DNA of 52,944 bases from Clostridia bacterium (GCA_017394835.1 JAFPXD010000069.1:1-52944); one strand, 5' to 3'; positions 34,778 through 44,020 are shown, counted from the stretch's first letter. Notes: generated by a model from the letters alone, not told the origin. Numbers and translations are program-made.

Positions 34778-35713
34778 TTATTCGAGCGGCACGGGCAGCT
34801 CTTCCAGCAGCCCGCGGATGTATTCCGCCGCGTCGAGATGACTGCGGCTCACGGTCGCTATCCTGTGGGAGAGGACGGCGGGCGCCTCCCTTTTCACGTC
34901 CTCGGGGATCACGTAATCGCGGCCCTCCATAGCGGCGGTTATGCGGCTCGCCTTATACAGCGCGAGCGATCCGCGCGCGGAAACGCCGTAGGCAAGCTTT
35001 TGGCTTTCCCTCGTGGCGAGGATTATGCTCATTATGTAATCCGTGACCTCTTCGGAGACCGCGACCTCCCAATATGCGCGGCGAAGCTCCGCAAGCTCCT
35101 CCCCCGTAACGACGCAGCCGAGCCTTTCGATAATATCGCGCGTTTCGCCGCGGCGGAGAACGCTCTTCTCCTGCTCCGGGGTCATGTAGCCCATTGAGAG
35201 CTTCATAAAGAAGCGGTCGAGCTGCGCTTCGGGCAGGGGGAAGGTGCCGTAGGATTCTATGGGGTTCTGGGTCGCCATAACGATGTAGGGCTCCTTCATG
35301 GGGTAGGTCTCGCCGTCAACGGAGATCTGGCGCTCCTCCATTACCTCCAGCAGAGCGGACTGACTGCGCGGAACGGCGCGGTTGATCTCATCCGCGAGTA
35401 TCACGTTTGCAAACAGCGGGCCGCGCCTGAATTCGAACTCGCCGCGCTTGGGATCGTAAAAATTAACTCCCGTAAGGTCGGAGGGCAGTATATCGGGCGT
35501 GAACTGTATCCTCTTGAATTCGCCGCCGATGCTCTTTGCAAAGGCGCGCAGGAGCATCGTTTTGCCCGTGCCGGGAAGATCCTCCAGCAGAACGTGGCCG
35601 GAGGCTATGAGGCAGACCGCCGTCTGACGGATGACCTCCTCCTTGCCCACGATCACCTCGGAGCAGTTATTGACTATGCGCTCTTTGAAGCGGGTAAATG
35701 CATCGGTGTTCAT
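34778..35713 (-). CDS. MoxR-type AAA+ ATPase
   Basis: 311 residues, full length. Walker A is LLEDLPGTGKTMLL, Walker B VILADEINRAVPRSQSALLEVMEERQ, sensor 1 MATQNPIE, and the arginine finger is in LPEAQLDRFF. MoxR proteins act as chaperone-like ATPases on DUF58/vWA partners and membrane proteins. It heads a four-gene operon with DUF58, a membrane protein and a secreted cysteine peptidase. SD GAAGGGACGAT precedes the ATG. Confidence 0.96.
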   Translation of the reverse strand: MNTDAFTRFKERIVNNCSEVIVGKEEVIRQTAVCLIASGHVLLEDLPGTGKTMLLRAFAKSIGGEFKRIQFTPDILPSDLTGVNFYDPKRGEFEFRRGPLFANVILADEINRAVPRSQSALLEVMEERQISVDGETYPMKEPYIVMATQNPIESYGTFPLPEAQLDRFFMKLSMGYMTPEQEKSVLRRGETRDIIERLGCVVTGEELAELRRAYWEVAVSEEVTDYIMSIILATRESQKLAYGVSARGSLALYKASRITAAMEGRDYVIPEDVKREAPAVLSHRIATVSRSHLDAAEYIRGLLEELPVPLE

Positions 35714-35796
35714 ATCGTCCCTTCGCCCGGGCCGAGCCGGGCCTTCCTTTCATTTTGTTCCGGCAAGCCTTCCGTTCTGCGGAAAGCTCCGTTCAT

Positions 35797-35825
35797 ATAA
35801 TAGCACACCCGCCCGGTTAAATCAA
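35797..35825 (-). promoter_or_regulatory. Promoter of the MoxR operon
   Basis: On the minus strand TTGATT, 17 bp and TATTAT lie about 85 nt before the moxR start. Confidence 0.65.
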
Positions 35826-35885
35826 CCTTGCATAACCGCGCCCGCGGCGGTGCATAACCGCGCCCGCGGCGGAATAACGATTAGT

Positions 35886-36995
35886 ATGAAAAGAAGGAAC
35901 GAAAAAAGAGGGGGCTTATTCGCCCCGGGCGCGCTCTGCGCCCTGCTTGCCGCGCTTATGATACTGTGTTCGGCAAAGAAGGAGCGGGAAACGCCCCTGC
36001 CGGAGCTTCTGCCCCTCGTGCCGGAGGCATGGATGAACGGAGGCAGTGCCCGCTCCGCTTCCGCGCCGGCGGACTCTCTCCCCTCCCCGGAAGCGCCCGG
36101 GGAAACCCCGGGAGGCGCGGAAGCCGCGGAAGGCTCCCCCGAAGACGGGGTGCGGCTCGGTTCGCGGTTCGTGACGGTATCCATCGAAGGCAAGCCCGTC
36201 CGGATGGAGCTTGAGGATTACACGGTGCACGTCACGGCCGGGGAGATGCCCGTTTCGGCGGAGCCCGCCGCGCTTGCGGCTCAGGCGGCCGCGGCAAGGA
36301 CCTTCACCGTCCGCCGCATAACGGGGAGCGCGAAATGCCGCTCCGGGTGCGACGTCTGCACCGACGCGGGCTGCTGCCAGGCATACAAGAGCGATGAGGA
36401 GCTCCGTGCGCTGTGGGGTGAAAAATATGAGGAAAACATTGAAAAAATAAGGGCCGCTGTCCGCATGACGGAGGGGCTTGTGCTCACCTATCAGGGGGAG
36501 CCGATAAGCGCCGCCTATCATTCATCGAGCGGCGAAAGGACGGCTTCGGCGCTGGAGGTGTTCTCCTTTGCGGTGCCCTACCTCATTTCGGTCGAAAGCC
36601 CCGAGGGCGCCCTTGCGGAAGGCGGCGTGGCGCGTTTCACCTTCGCGGAGGCGGAAGCGCTTATAAAGCAGGAGATGCCGGAGGCGGAATTCGACGGCTC
36701 GCACAGCGTGACCGTGCTCGGCAGAAGCGAGAGCGGGCGGGCGACCGTCGTCTCCTTTGAAGGCGCCGACGTTTCCGCGGGCACGCTCCGCCGCGCGCTC
36801 AAGCTGAAGAGCACCGCCTTTACCGCCGAGGTGGAGGACGGCGAGCTCGTATTCACCTGCACCGGCTACGGCCACGGGGTGGGCATGAGCCAGACCGGCG
36901 CGGAAGCGATGGCGGCGGCGGGCGCGGATTTCAGCGAGATACTCGCGCACTATTACCCCGGCACCGAGCTCGAAAAGCTGATCTTCGGGGAATGA
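35886..36995 (+). CDS. spoIID: Stage II sporulation protein D (SpoIID/LytB family)
   Basis: 369 residues from ATGAAAAGAAGG. It has one N-terminal membrane segment (LFAPGALCALLAALMILCS) and a Pro/Glu-rich linker. The SpoIID domain has LEDYTVHVTAGEMPVSAEPAALAAQAAAARTF with the catalytic-type Glu, CRSGCDVCTDAGCCQAY, AAYHSSSGERT and GYGHGVGMSQTGAEAMA. SpoIID is a lytic transglycosylase needed for engulfment in spore formers. A 23-bp tandem duplication (CATAACCGCGCCCGCGGCGG) lies just before the gene, where a sporulation promoter might be; I could not recognise one. The start lacks a strong ribosome site. Confidence 0.88.
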   Translation: MKRRNEKRGGLFAPGALCALLAALMILCSAKKERETPLPELLPLVPEAWMNGGSARSASAPADSLPSPEAPGETPGGAEAAEGSPEDGVRLGSRFVTVSIEGKPVRMELEDYTVHVTAGEMPVSAEPAALAAQAAAARTFTVRRITGSAKCRSGCDVCTDAGCCQAYKSDEELRALWGEKYEENIEKIRAAVRMTEGLVLTYQGEPISAAYHSSSGERTASALEVFSFAVPYLISVESPEGALAEGGVARFTFAEAEALIKQEMPEAEFDGSHSVTVLGRSESGRATVVSFEGADVSAGTLRRALKLKSTAFTAEVEDGELVFTCTGYGHGVGMSQTGAEAMAAAGADFSEILAHYYPGTELEKLIFGE

Positions 36996-37004
36996 GACGC
37001 GTTT

Positions 37005-37130
37005 GCGGGGCGCATCATGCCAAGGGGCGCATCATGCCGCGGGCGCATCATGCCGCGGGCGCATCATGCCGCGGGCGTATTATACCGCGAGGGCGCATCA
37101 TGCCAAGGGGCGTATCATGCCAAGGGGCGC
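37005..37130. repeat. 17–18 bp minisatellite
   Basis: About seven copies of a GGGCGCATCATGCCGC-like unit (variants end AAGG or GCGG, one reads GTATTATACC) stand between the spoIID stop codon and the tRNA promoter. No ORF of note spans them. Confidence 0.9.
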
Positions 37131-37147
37131 CTTTCCTTTTTCCGGCA

Positions 37148-37176
37148 TTGACGGAAGGCCCGCCGCGTTGTATAAT
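37148..37176 (+). promoter_or_regulatory. Promoter of tRNA-Leu
   Basis: TTGACG, 17 bp and TATAAT end 10 bp before the first base of the tRNA. Confidence 0.85.
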
Positions 37177-37186
37177 AGTATTTGAC

Positions 37187-37266
37187 GCAGATGTGGTGGA
37201 ACGGCATACACAGCGGACTTAAAATCCGCCGGCGAAAGCTTGAGAGTTCGAATCTCTCCATCTGCA
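37187..37266 (+). tRNA. tRNA-Leu (anticodon UAA)
   Basis: The acceptor stem is GCAGATG / CATCTGC with discriminator A. The anticodon arm GCGGA-CTTAAAA-TCCGC gives TAA, reading UUA. The T arm is GAGAGTTCGAATCTCTC. The variable region is short for a Leu tRNA (CGGCGAAAGCTT, a small stem), but the anticodon is clear. CCA is not encoded. The D loop carries GGAACGGCATAC. Confidence 0.93.
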
Positions 37267-37304
37267 CTTTCAAAAAAGGCGCCCCAAGGCGCCTTTTTTG
37301 AAAG
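37267..37304 (+). terminator. Terminator of tRNA-Leu
   Basis: A perfect 17-base inverted repeat (CTTTCAAAAAAGGCGCC) around CCAA directly follows the tRNA, with T6 in the descending arm. Confidence 0.9.
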
Positions 37305-37960
37305 TATAAATGAAGGAAGAGATTCGAAGGGCGAAGCGAAAAGCAACAGTGTTGCTTTTCGCCGCCCCGTGTTTTGATCCCTGCACTTTTTGCGCAGTCG
37401 GGACGACAAGCAAAAACGTGCGACAGGGTCAAAACCGAATCTCTCCATCTGCATATAATGGAAGGGATTTGAAGGGCGTTAAGAAAATGCGAAGTATTTT
37501 TAGCCCAGGGTTTTGATCCCCGCACTTTTTGCGCAGTCGGGACGACAAGCAAAAACGTGCGATAGGGTCAAAACCAAATCCCTCCATCTGCATATAATGG
37601 AAGGGATTTGAAGGGCGTTAAGAAAATGCGAAGCATTTTTAGCCCCGGGTTTTGATCCCTGCACTTTTTGCGCAGTCGGGACGACAAGCAAAAACGTGCG
37701 ATAGGGTCAAAACCAAATCCCTCCATCTGCATATAATGGATGGGATTTGAAGGGCGTTAAGAAAATGCGAAGCATTTTTAGCCCCGTGTTTTGATCCCCG
37801 CACTTTTTGCGCAGTCGGGACGACAAGCAAAAACGTGCGATTAGGGTCAAAACCGAATCCCTCCATCTGCATATAATGGAAGGGATTTGAAGGGCGTTAA
37901 GAAAATGCGAAGCATTTTTAGCCCCGGGTTTTGTCAAAGGGTTTTCAGCCGGTCGCCAAA
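37305..37960. repeat. Tandem array of 139-bp units carrying the tRNA 3' end
   Basis: The copies of GCATATAATG at 37451, 37590, 37729 and 37869 give periods of 139, 139 and 140 bp. Each unit ends in AATCYCTCCATCTGCA, the last 16 bases of the tRNA, paired with a following ATGGAAGGGATTT into a hairpin. Each also holds a larger hairpin (GGTTTTGATCCC...GGGTCAAAACC). A diverged first unit begins at the tRNA itself. There is no gene; the open frames here are repeat artefacts. Confidence 0.9.
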
Positions 37961-38053
37961 GGCGATTTCGATCATCCGGTGGATGGTCGAAAAGAAAGGC
38001 AACGGCGTTTTGATACGTCGGTGAATACCCGTCCGCCGCTCCCGTATAAAGAA

Positions 38054-38087
38054 GGAGGCTTCGCACGCGATACGGTGCGAAACCTCC
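38054..38087. terminator. Terminator after the Xaa-Pro aminopeptidase gene
   Basis: GGAGGCTTCGCAC pairs with GTGCGAAACCTCC (one mismatch) around 8 nt. On the minus strand TTCTTTATAC follows. It lies about 60 bp past the pepP stop codon. Confidence 0.7.
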
Positions 38088-38144
38088 CTGTTTATTTTTC
38101 CGGGTATTCTCAATGCTCCAATGCTTTCCGGGGTTTTCCCGCGG

Positions 38145-39374
38145 TCACGCCATGAACGCTTCGATCTCGTCCGGTTCCTTGATGATATCCTTCGACAGCA
38201 CCTCGCACCCGTCCTCGGTGATAAGCAGATCGTCCTCGATGCGGATGCCGATCTCCTCTTCGTCGATGTAAAGCCCCGGCTCGTTGCTTATTATCCAGCC
38301 GGGCTTCAATACATCGCCCGTAAAAGTGATGTCGTGCACGTCGATGCCTATGGAGTGGCTCACGCCGTGCATATAGTATTTGCCGACCTCGGAAACGTCG
38401 GCGATCTTGCCCATGGCAACGAGCCCTTCGCCGAGCACCTTCCGCGCTGTCTCGTTGAGATCCCTCGTCGTGACGCCGGGCTTTGCGGCCTCGGCTACGG
38501 CCTTGTTCGCCTTCAAAACCAGCTCGTAAAACTCACGCTGCCTCGGGCTGTACTTGCCATTCGCGGGATAGGTCCTCGTTATGTCGCTGCAGTAATTCCC
38601 ATACTTTACGCCCAGATCCAGCAGTATCAGCGAGCCGTCCTTTACCTCGCAATGGTTCGTGACGTAGTGCATCATGCAGCCGTTTATGCCGGAGCCCGCG
38701 ATAGTGGGGAACGACTGACGCGCGGCGCCGAGCCTTCTGCACGCGTACTCAAAATCCGCCTGCACCTGATATTCCAGCATTCCGGGCTTAAGGTTCTTCA
38801 TAACGAATTCGAGGCCCTGCTTCGTGATCTCCACCGCCTTGCGGACGCATTCGACCTCGTCCGCGTCCTTCTGCTCCCGAAGCGGCGTGCAGGCCGTGTG
38901 CAGATCCTTGAGCTCCACGAAGGGATACGCCTTGCGGAAGCGTTCGGCCATTACGAGATTATAGTCGGGCAGGTCGTTCATGCCGCAGCGGTACATATCG
39001 AAATACGCCCGCTCCACGCGGTAACGCCCCATATACATGCTTATCGCGTCTTCCATGCCGGGGACGTACCGAACGTCCTCTATGCCGGAGATCGCCTTGA
39101 CCTCCTCACGGGTGGGCATCTTCCCCGTCCACCTTTCCGAATGCGGATCCGGCTCCTCAATGAAAAGGGTCTCCCAAGTTTTATCCGCCGATCTATACGC
39201 GAGGAACGCCGTATTCTCGCGCATTACGCCCGTCAGATAAAAATACTGGCTGTTGACCTCGAAAGCATGGTAATCGTCCTCGTTGGCGTGGATGGGGACG
39301 CCGGCATAGGCGATCACAAGCGTGTTTTCCGGTATGGACCGATACAGTTTTTCCCTGTGCTCTTTGAATGACAT
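38145..39374 (-). CDS. pepP: Xaa-Pro aminopeptidase (M24B)
   Basis: 409 residues. It releases the N-terminal residue before proline. The N-terminal creatinase-like domain (1–170) is followed by the pita-bread fold. Metal ligands are visible in order: LILLDLGVKY, CSDITRT, HGVSHSIGIDVHD, ISNEPGLY and GIRIEDDLLIT, i.e. Asp, Asp, His, Glu, Glu for two Mn2+ ions. It stands alone with its own promoter and terminator. The protein has no export signal. Confidence 0.96.
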   Translation of the reverse strand: MSFKEHREKLYRSIPENTLVIAYAGVPIHANEDDYHAFEVNSQYFYLTGVMRENTAFLAYRSADKTWETLFIEEPDPHSERWTGKMPTREEVKAISGIEDVRYVPGMEDAISMYMGRYRVERAYFDMYRCGMNDLPDYNLVMAERFRKAYPFVELKDLHTACTPLREQKDADEVECVRKAVEITKQGLEFVMKNLKPGMLEYQVQADFEYACRRLGAARQSFPTIAGSGINGCMMHYVTNHCEVKDGSLILLDLGVKYGNYCSDITRTYPANGKYSPRQREFYELVLKANKAVAEAAKPGVTTRDLNETARKVLGEGLVAMGKIADVSEVGKYYMHGVSHSIGIDVHDITFTGDVLKPGWIISNEPGLYIDEEEIGIRIEDDLLITEDGCEVLSKDIIKEPDEIEAFMA

Positions 39375-39421
39375 GATGTTTTCGACCTTTCTTTGATATT
39401 GTTACGCAGCTTGGCTCAACT

Positions 39422-39450
39422 ATTTTACACCAAAGCGAGCGGAATTACAA
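39422..39450 (-). promoter_or_regulatory. Promoter of pepP
   Basis: On the minus strand TTGTAA, 17 bp ending in TGGTG, and TAAAAT lie about 50 nt before the gene. Confidence 0.65.
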
Positions 39451-39526
39451 TAAAGCGCGGAAGTATTCCCGACTTGCCGCATGAGCTTCTTCGAGCGCAG
39501 CCGAGGAGAGCCGCTCTCATAAAACG

Positions 39527-39550
39527 ACCCCACAGCCGGGGCTGTGGGGT
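39527..39550. terminator. Terminator of the pyr operon
   Basis: Eleven-base arms (ACCCCACAGCC) enclose a 2-nt loop. On the minus strand CGTTTTATG follows. It lies about 45 bp past pyrI. Confidence 0.8.
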
Positions 39551-39594
39551 GCTTTTAGTACGGCGTCATGGGATACGGCGGCCGAAGCCGCTCA

Positions 39595-40011
39595 TCAGTT
39601 CGCCTTGGTCTCGCAGTAGATGCAGCGATAGACCTTATGCTCGCGGTCGGTGAGCTTGAATATATGCTCTATCTCCTGCTCGCAGGAGGTGATGCAGCGG
39701 GGGTTTTTGCACTTGATGACGCCGACGAGCCTTTCGGGCATTTCGATGGCGCGCTTCTCGACAAGGACTCCGTCCCTGATGATATTGATGGTGGCGCCGG
39801 GATCGACGAAGCCGATGACGTCGAGGTTCACGGGGATGTCGGCGTCGATCTTGATTATGTCCTTCCTGCCCATCTTATGGCTGGTGACGTTCTTTATTAT
39901 CGCCACGGAGCAGTCGAGGTCGCCGAGCTTCAGGAGCTCGTAAAGCTTCATGCCGTTGCCCGCGGTGATGTGGTCTATAACTATGCCGTTGTTGATGGAA
40001 TCGATATTCAT
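39595..40011 (-). CDS. pyrI: Aspartate carbamoyltransferase regulatory chain
   Basis: 138 residues. It binds nucleotides and, by a zinc domain, contacts the catalytic chain. The zinc ligands are CKNPRC and, 26 residues later, CIYC. DLDCSVAIIKNVTSHKMGRKDIIKI is the allosteric-domain strand pattern. Its presence predicts a holoenzyme regulated by CTP/ATP, as in E. coli, rather than the unregulated Bacillus type. It lies 16 nt after pyrB and is last in the operon. Confidence 0.96.
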   Translation of the reverse strand: MNIDSINNGIVIDHITAGNGMKLYELLKLGDLDCSVAIIKNVTSHKMGRKDIIKIDADIPVNLDVIGFVDPGATINIIRDGVLVEKRAIEMPERLVGVIKCKNPRCITSCEQEIEHIFKLTDREHKVYRCIYCETKAN

Positions 40012-40027
40012 ACCTTTACTTCCTTTC

Positions 40028-40954
40028 TTACCTGATCTTGCCCGCTTCGCGCAGGAGCTTCAGAATGAGCGCCATGCGCATGTATTTGCCGTTTAAGACC
40101 TGCTTGAAATAGCATGCGCGGGGGTCGTCGTCAACGGCGACGCTTATCTCGTTCACGCGGGGCAGGGGATGGAGGATCGAAAGATCGGGCTTTGCGGTCT
40201 TGAGCTTGTCGGTGGTCAGAATGTAGCTGTCCTTCAGGCGGAGGTAATCCTCCTCATTGAAGAAGCGCTCGCGCTGGACGCGGGTCATGTAGAGTATATC
40301 GAGCTCGGGCATTACGCTTTCGAGATCCGTCGTCTGCACATAGGGGATGCCCTTCTGCTGGAGCACGTCCTTCTTGACGTAGGAGGGGACCTTGAGCTCC
40401 TCCGGGCTTATGAGGACGAACCTGTTGCCCTCATAGCGGCTCATGGCGTTTATGAGGGAGTGGACGGTGCGGCCGAATTTAAGGTCGCCGCAGACGCCTA
40501 TGGTGAGGTTGGTGAGGCGGCCCTTCTCGCGCCAGATGGTAAGAAGATCGGCAAGGGTCTGGGTGGGATGGCAGTGGCCGCCGTCGCCCGCGTTTATGAC
40601 GGGGATGGTCGCGTTCTGCGCCGTGACGTACGCCGCGCCCTCCTTGGGGTGGCGGATGGCGATTATGTCCGTGTAGCAGGAGACGGTCTTCGCGGTATCG
40701 GCCACGCTCTCGCCCTTCGCGGCGGAGGAGGTGCCCGCGCCGGTGACGGAGATGACGTTGCCGCCCAGCTCATACATGGCGGCCTCGAAGCTCATGCGGG
40801 TCCTCGTGGAGGGCTCGAAGAACAGGGAGGCGAGCTTCAGGCCATGGCAGGCTTCCGCATACTTTTCGGGGTTTGCGATGATGTCCTCGGCGACCGCGAT
40901 GAGCTCGTCCAGCTCGCCGGTGGTCATGTCGAGAATGTCGATCAAGCTTTTCAT
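40028..40954 (-). CDS. pyrB: Aspartate carbamoyltransferase catalytic chain
   Basis: 308 residues, full length. It joins carbamoyl phosphate and aspartate to carbamoyl aspartate, the committed step. The carbamoyl-phosphate loop [25 protein letters not shown] and the aspartate loop region [10 protein letters not shown] are visible. It is followed by the regulatory chain gene. Confidence 0.98.
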   Translation of the reverse strand: MKSLIDILDMTTGELDELIAVAEDIIANPEKYAEACHGLKLASLFFEPSTRTRMSFEAAMYELGGNVISVTGAGTSSAAKGESVADTAKTVSCYTDIIAIRHPKEGAAYVTAQNATIPVINAGDGGHCHPTQTLADLLTIWREKGRLTNLTIGVCGDLKFGRTVHSLINAMSRYEGNRFVLISPEELKVPSYVKKDVLQQKGIPYVQTTDLESVMPELDILYMTRVQRERFFNEEDYLRLKDSYILTTDKLKTAKPDLSILHPLPRVNEISVAVDDDPRACYFKQVLNGKYMRMALILKLLREAGKIR

Positions 40955-40997
40955 ATCTGTTTTTCCTTTCGGTAAAATATTCTTGTTCGTTCTGCGC

Positions 40998-41636
40998 TTA
41001 CTTCGCTATCCAGCTCTCATCCGACGGATCGTTCCTGAATTTGATGAGGCGTTCCACGTCCTCGGGGGCGATGTAGCCCTCCTCCGCGGCGACCTTCGCT
41101 ATCACGTCGAAATCGGTGAGCGAAGTGTTTTCGACGTTCGCGGCGGCGAGTCTTTCCAAGCCCTTCTTCATGCCGTAGGTGAATATCGAGACCACGCCCA
41201 GCACCTCGGCGCCCGCTTCGCGCAGGGCTTCGACCACCTCTATCACGCTGCCGCCGGTGGAGATGAGGTCTTCGACCACGACCACCTTCTGCCCCGCCTC
41301 AAGGCGGCCCTCTATGCGGTTCTGCCTGCCGTGATCCTTCGCGCCGGAGCGGACGTAACCCATGGGCAGCCCCATTATGTGCCCCGTGATCGCGGCGTGC
41401 GCGATGCCCGCGGTGGAAGTGCCCATCAGCACCTCGGCCTCGGGATATTTTTCGCGGATGACTGCGGCGAGGGAATTTTCAACGTCGTTCCTGACCTCGG
41501 GCGCGGTCAGGGTCAGGCGGTTGTCGCAGTAAACGGGGCTCTTTATGCCGCTCGCCCAGATGAAGGGCTCGTCCGGGCGGAAGAAGACGGCGCGGATCTT
41601 GAGAAGGTCTTTGGCGATGAGTTCCTTGGTGTTCAT
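40998..41636 (-). CDS. pyrE: Orotate phosphoribosyltransferase
   Basis: 212 residues from the ATG behind AGGAATAACAAT; an upstream in-frame ATG at 41681 would overlap pyrF and lacks a ribosome site. It converts orotate and PRPP to [21 protein letters not shown] is the PRPP loop, and [17 protein letters not shown] the flexible catalytic loop. It is 25 nt past pyrF. Confidence 0.97.
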   Translation of the reverse strand: MNTKELIAKDLLKIRAVFFRPDEPFIWASGIKSPVYCDNRLTLTAPEVRNDVENSLAAVIREKYPEAEVLMGTSTAGIAHAAITGHIMGLPMGYVRSGAKDHGRQNRIEGRLEAGQKVVVVEDLISTGGSVIEVVEALREAGAEVLGVVSIFTYGMKKGLERLAAANVENTSLTDFDVIAKVAAEEGYIAPEDVERLIKFRNDPSDESWIAK

Positions 41637-41661
41637 ATTGTTATTCCTTTCGTAACAGCGT

Positions 41662-42366
41662 TCAATCGCAGAATTCGGCAACGCAGCGCAGATACGCTCC
41701 GACGGGATCCTCCGCGGCGGTGATGGGGCGGCCCACCACTATGTAATCGGAGCCTATCGCCTTGGCGTCGGCGGGGGTCATGACGCGCTTCTGGTCGCCG
41801 CGTTCGCCTTCCGCAAAGCGGATGCCGGGGGTGACGGTGATGAATTCCTTTCCGCAGACCTCGTGGACCTTTTGGGCTTCGAGGGGGGAGCAGACGACGC
41901 CGTCCAGCCCCGCGTTCGCCGCGGTCGCGGCGTAGTGCATAACGACCTCGTCAATGGGTCTTTCTATAAGCAGGTCGCGCTCCATCGTTTCCTGATCGGT
42001 GGAGGTGAGCTGCGTGACGGCGATGAGCAGGGGCCTTGTGCCGTCCTCGCGGGTGAGGCCCTCTATCGCGGCGCGCATCATTGCGGAAGCGCCCGCCGCG
42101 TGCAGGTTGCAGATATCGACGTCGAGCCGTGAGAGCACCGCCATGGCCTTTTTGACCGTGTTGGGAATATCGTGGAGCTTAAGATCGAGGAATATTTTGT
42201 GCCCGCGGCGCTTTATCTCGCGCACTATATCGGGGCCCTCCGCATAGTAGAGCTCCATGCCTATCTTGACGAAGGGCTTGCGGGAAAGCTCCGCGAACCT
42301 GTCAAGGAATGAAAATACCGCTTCCGCGCTCGAAAAATCGCACGCGACTATTACGTCCTTGCCCAT
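41662..42366 (-). CDS. pyrF: Orotidine 5'-phosphate decarboxylase
   Basis: 234 residues, the short (Bacillus/E. coli-like) form. It decarboxylates OMP to [17 protein letters not shown] carries the active-site Asp-Lys-Asp set, and VTPGIRF and YIVVGRPIT bind phosphate. It lies 23 nt after pyrD. Confidence 0.97.
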   Translation of the reverse strand: MGKDVIVACDFSSAEAVFSFLDRFAELSRKPFVKIGMELYYAEGPDIVREIKRRGHKIFLDLKLHDIPNTVKKAMAVLSRLDVDICNLHAAGASAMMRAAIEGLTREDGTRPLLIAVTQLTSTDQETMERDLLIERPIDEVVMHYAATAANAGLDGVVCSPLEAQKVHEVCGKEFITVTPGIRFAEGERGDQKRVMTPADAKAIGSDYIVVGRPITAAEDPVGAYLRCVAEFCD

Positions 42367-42389
42367 TTTTATACCTCCCTTTTACAGTT

Positions 42390-43301
42390 TTAATGCGCTT
42401 TGCCTATAATATCGTTCAGATCGCTTATCCCGTACTTTTCCATTGTTTCGGGAAGGGCTTTGACTATCCGGAGCGAGGCGTAGGGGTCGATAAGGTTCGC
42501 CGCCCCGACCTCGACCGCGCAGGCGCCCGCCATCATCATTTCGACAACGTCCTCCGCGCTTGAAACTCCGCCCATTCCCACAACGGGGATGTTTACCGCC
42601 TTCGATACCTGATACACCATCCTGAGCGCGACGGGGAATATCGCGGGGCCGGAGAAGCCGCCCATCGTGTTGGCTATTATCGGCCGCCCCGTCTTCAAAT
42701 CAATGCGCATGCCCAGCAGCGTGTTAATGAGGCTTATGCCGTCCGCGCCCGCCTCCTCGCAGGCTTTGGCGATGGAGACTATATCAGTGACATTGGGGGA
42801 AAGCTTGATTATCACGGGCTTTTTCGTGACCGCCTTTACGGCGCGGGTCACGCTTGCCGCGGCTTCGGGATCGGTGCCGAAGCTCATCCCGCCGCCGTGG
42901 ACGTTGGGGCAGCTCACGTTCACTTCGAGCCAGCCGACCTGCTCCTCACGGTCGAGTATCGCGCAGGTGCAGGCGTAATCCTCCACGGAAAAGCCCGATA
43001 CGTTCGCCATGACGGGCTTGTGAAACACCTTCCCGAGCTTGGGGAGCTCCTCCGAAACGACCTTCTCGACTCCGGGGTTCTGGAGCCCCACGGCGTTTAT
43101 CATGCCCGCGGTGCATTCTGCGATGCGCGGGGTGGGGTTGCCGAAGCGGTTTTCGCGCGTGGTCCCCTTGAAGGAGAACGTGCCGAGCAGGTTTATATCG
43201 TAAAGCTCGGCGAATTCATAGCCGAAGCCGAACGTGCCGGAGGCGGGGATCACGGGATTATCGAGCGTTATCCCGCAGAGCGTGACGCGCGTGTTCACCA
43301 T
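42390..43301 (-). CDS. pyrD: Dihydroorotate dehydrogenase B, catalytic subunit
   Basis: 303 residues from an ATG behind GGAGGAGCTTAT, overlapping pyrK by 7 nt. It oxidises dihydroorotate using FMN and passes electrons to PyrK and NAD+. VNVSCPNVHGGG carries the active-site Cys that marks class 1B, and VGMGGVSSAEDVVEMMMAGA is the FMN phosphate site. Placement next to pyrK confirms the NAD+-linked class. Confidence 0.97.
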   Translation of the reverse strand: MVNTRVTLCGITLDNPVIPASGTFGFGYEFAELYDINLLGTFSFKGTTRENRFGNPTPRIAECTAGMINAVGLQNPGVEKVVSEELPKLGKVFHKPVMANVSGFSVEDYACTCAILDREEQVGWLEVNVSCPNVHGGGMSFGTDPEAAASVTRAVKAVTKKPVIIKLSPNVTDIVSIAKACEEAGADGISLINTLLGMRIDLKTGRPIIANTMGGFSGPAIFPVALRMVYQVSKAVNIPVVGMGGVSSAEDVVEMMMAGACAVEVGAANLIDPYASLRIVKALPETMEKYGISDLNDIIGKAH

Positions 43302-44020
43302 ATAAGCTCCTCCTTCTTGAATACGGGGCCTTCCCTGCAGACCCGCTTTGCGCCCGAGGCGGTCATCACGGAGCAGCCCATGCACGCGCCGAAGCCGCAG
43401 CCCATGCGCTCCTCAAGGCTCACTTCGCCGGGGATATCCGTCTTTTTGCAGAGCGCCTTCAGCATGGGGAGCGGCCCGCAGGCGTAGAAATAGGATGCGT
43501 TTTCGGGAAGAGCGTCCGTGACGAAGCCGCTCACGCCGTAGGAGCCGTCCGCCGTCGTGACGGTGACAGCGCAGCCGAGGGCACGGAACTCATCCTCATA
43601 GAATATCTCGTCCGCGGTGTTGAAGCCCAGCACGACCGAGACCGTTTTTCCTTTATTTATAAGCTCTTTTGCGAGGCCGTAGAGGGGCGGCACGCCGACT
43701 CCGCCGCCGACTAAAAGGGGAGCGTTCCCCGCCCTTTCAATGCGGTAGCCGCTGCCGAGGCCCGTCAATACGTCGAGCCTTGCGCCCTCTTCGAGCGCGC
43801 TCATCTGCTCCGTCCCGTGACCGACGACCTTATAGATGAGGGTCAATTCGCCGCCGCGCGCGCCGCACACGGAAATGGGGCGGCGCAGAAATCTGCCGGG
43901 AAGCGCTATCTCAACGAACTGCCCGGGGCGGTTTTCGCCTATCGCGCCCTCAAGGCGCATCCTGTAAACGGAGGCGGTGAGAGGGATGTTTTCCGTTACT
44001 GTAAGCACGGTCTGTTTCAA
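43295..44020 (-). CDS. pyrK: Dihydroorotate dehydrogenase B, electron-transfer subunit
   Basis: 241 residues. An FAD-binding barrel (GRFLRRPISVCG) is followed by the NAD+ domain (LLVGGGVGVPPLYGLAKEL). The C-terminal cluster motif ECGFGACMGCSV-type (here MGCGFGACMGCSV, then a distant VCREGPVF) holds a [2Fe-2S] centre. It overlaps pyrC by 4 nt (ATGA) and pyrD by 7 nt. Confidence 0.97.
   Translation of the reverse strand: MKQTVLTVTENIPLTASVYRMRLEGAIGENRPGQFVEIALPGRFLRRPISVCGARGGELTLIYKVVGHGTEQMSALEEGARLDVLTGLGSGYRIERAGNAPLLVGGGVGVPPLYGLAKELINKGKTVSVVLGFNTADEIFYEDEFRALGCAVTVTTADGSYGVSGFVTDALPENASYFYACGPLPMLKALCKKTDIPGEVSLEERMGCGFGACMGCSVMTASGAKRVCREGPVFKKEELIW

Noticed and set aside
35826..35885. 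A sigma-E type promoter before spoIID in the duplicated CATAACCGCG sequence
   Set aside because: The spacing and hexamers do not match the known sigma-E consensus well enough to call.
37305..37960. A CRISPR array
   Set aside because: Units are about 139 bp and nearly identical throughout, with no unique spacers and no cas genes. They repeat a tRNA end.
37098..38066. Several 60–145-codon minus-strand frames with similar sequences (MLVVPTAQKVRGSK...)
   Set aside because: They are translations of the tandem repeat, including the complement of the tRNA 3' end. They have no start signals.
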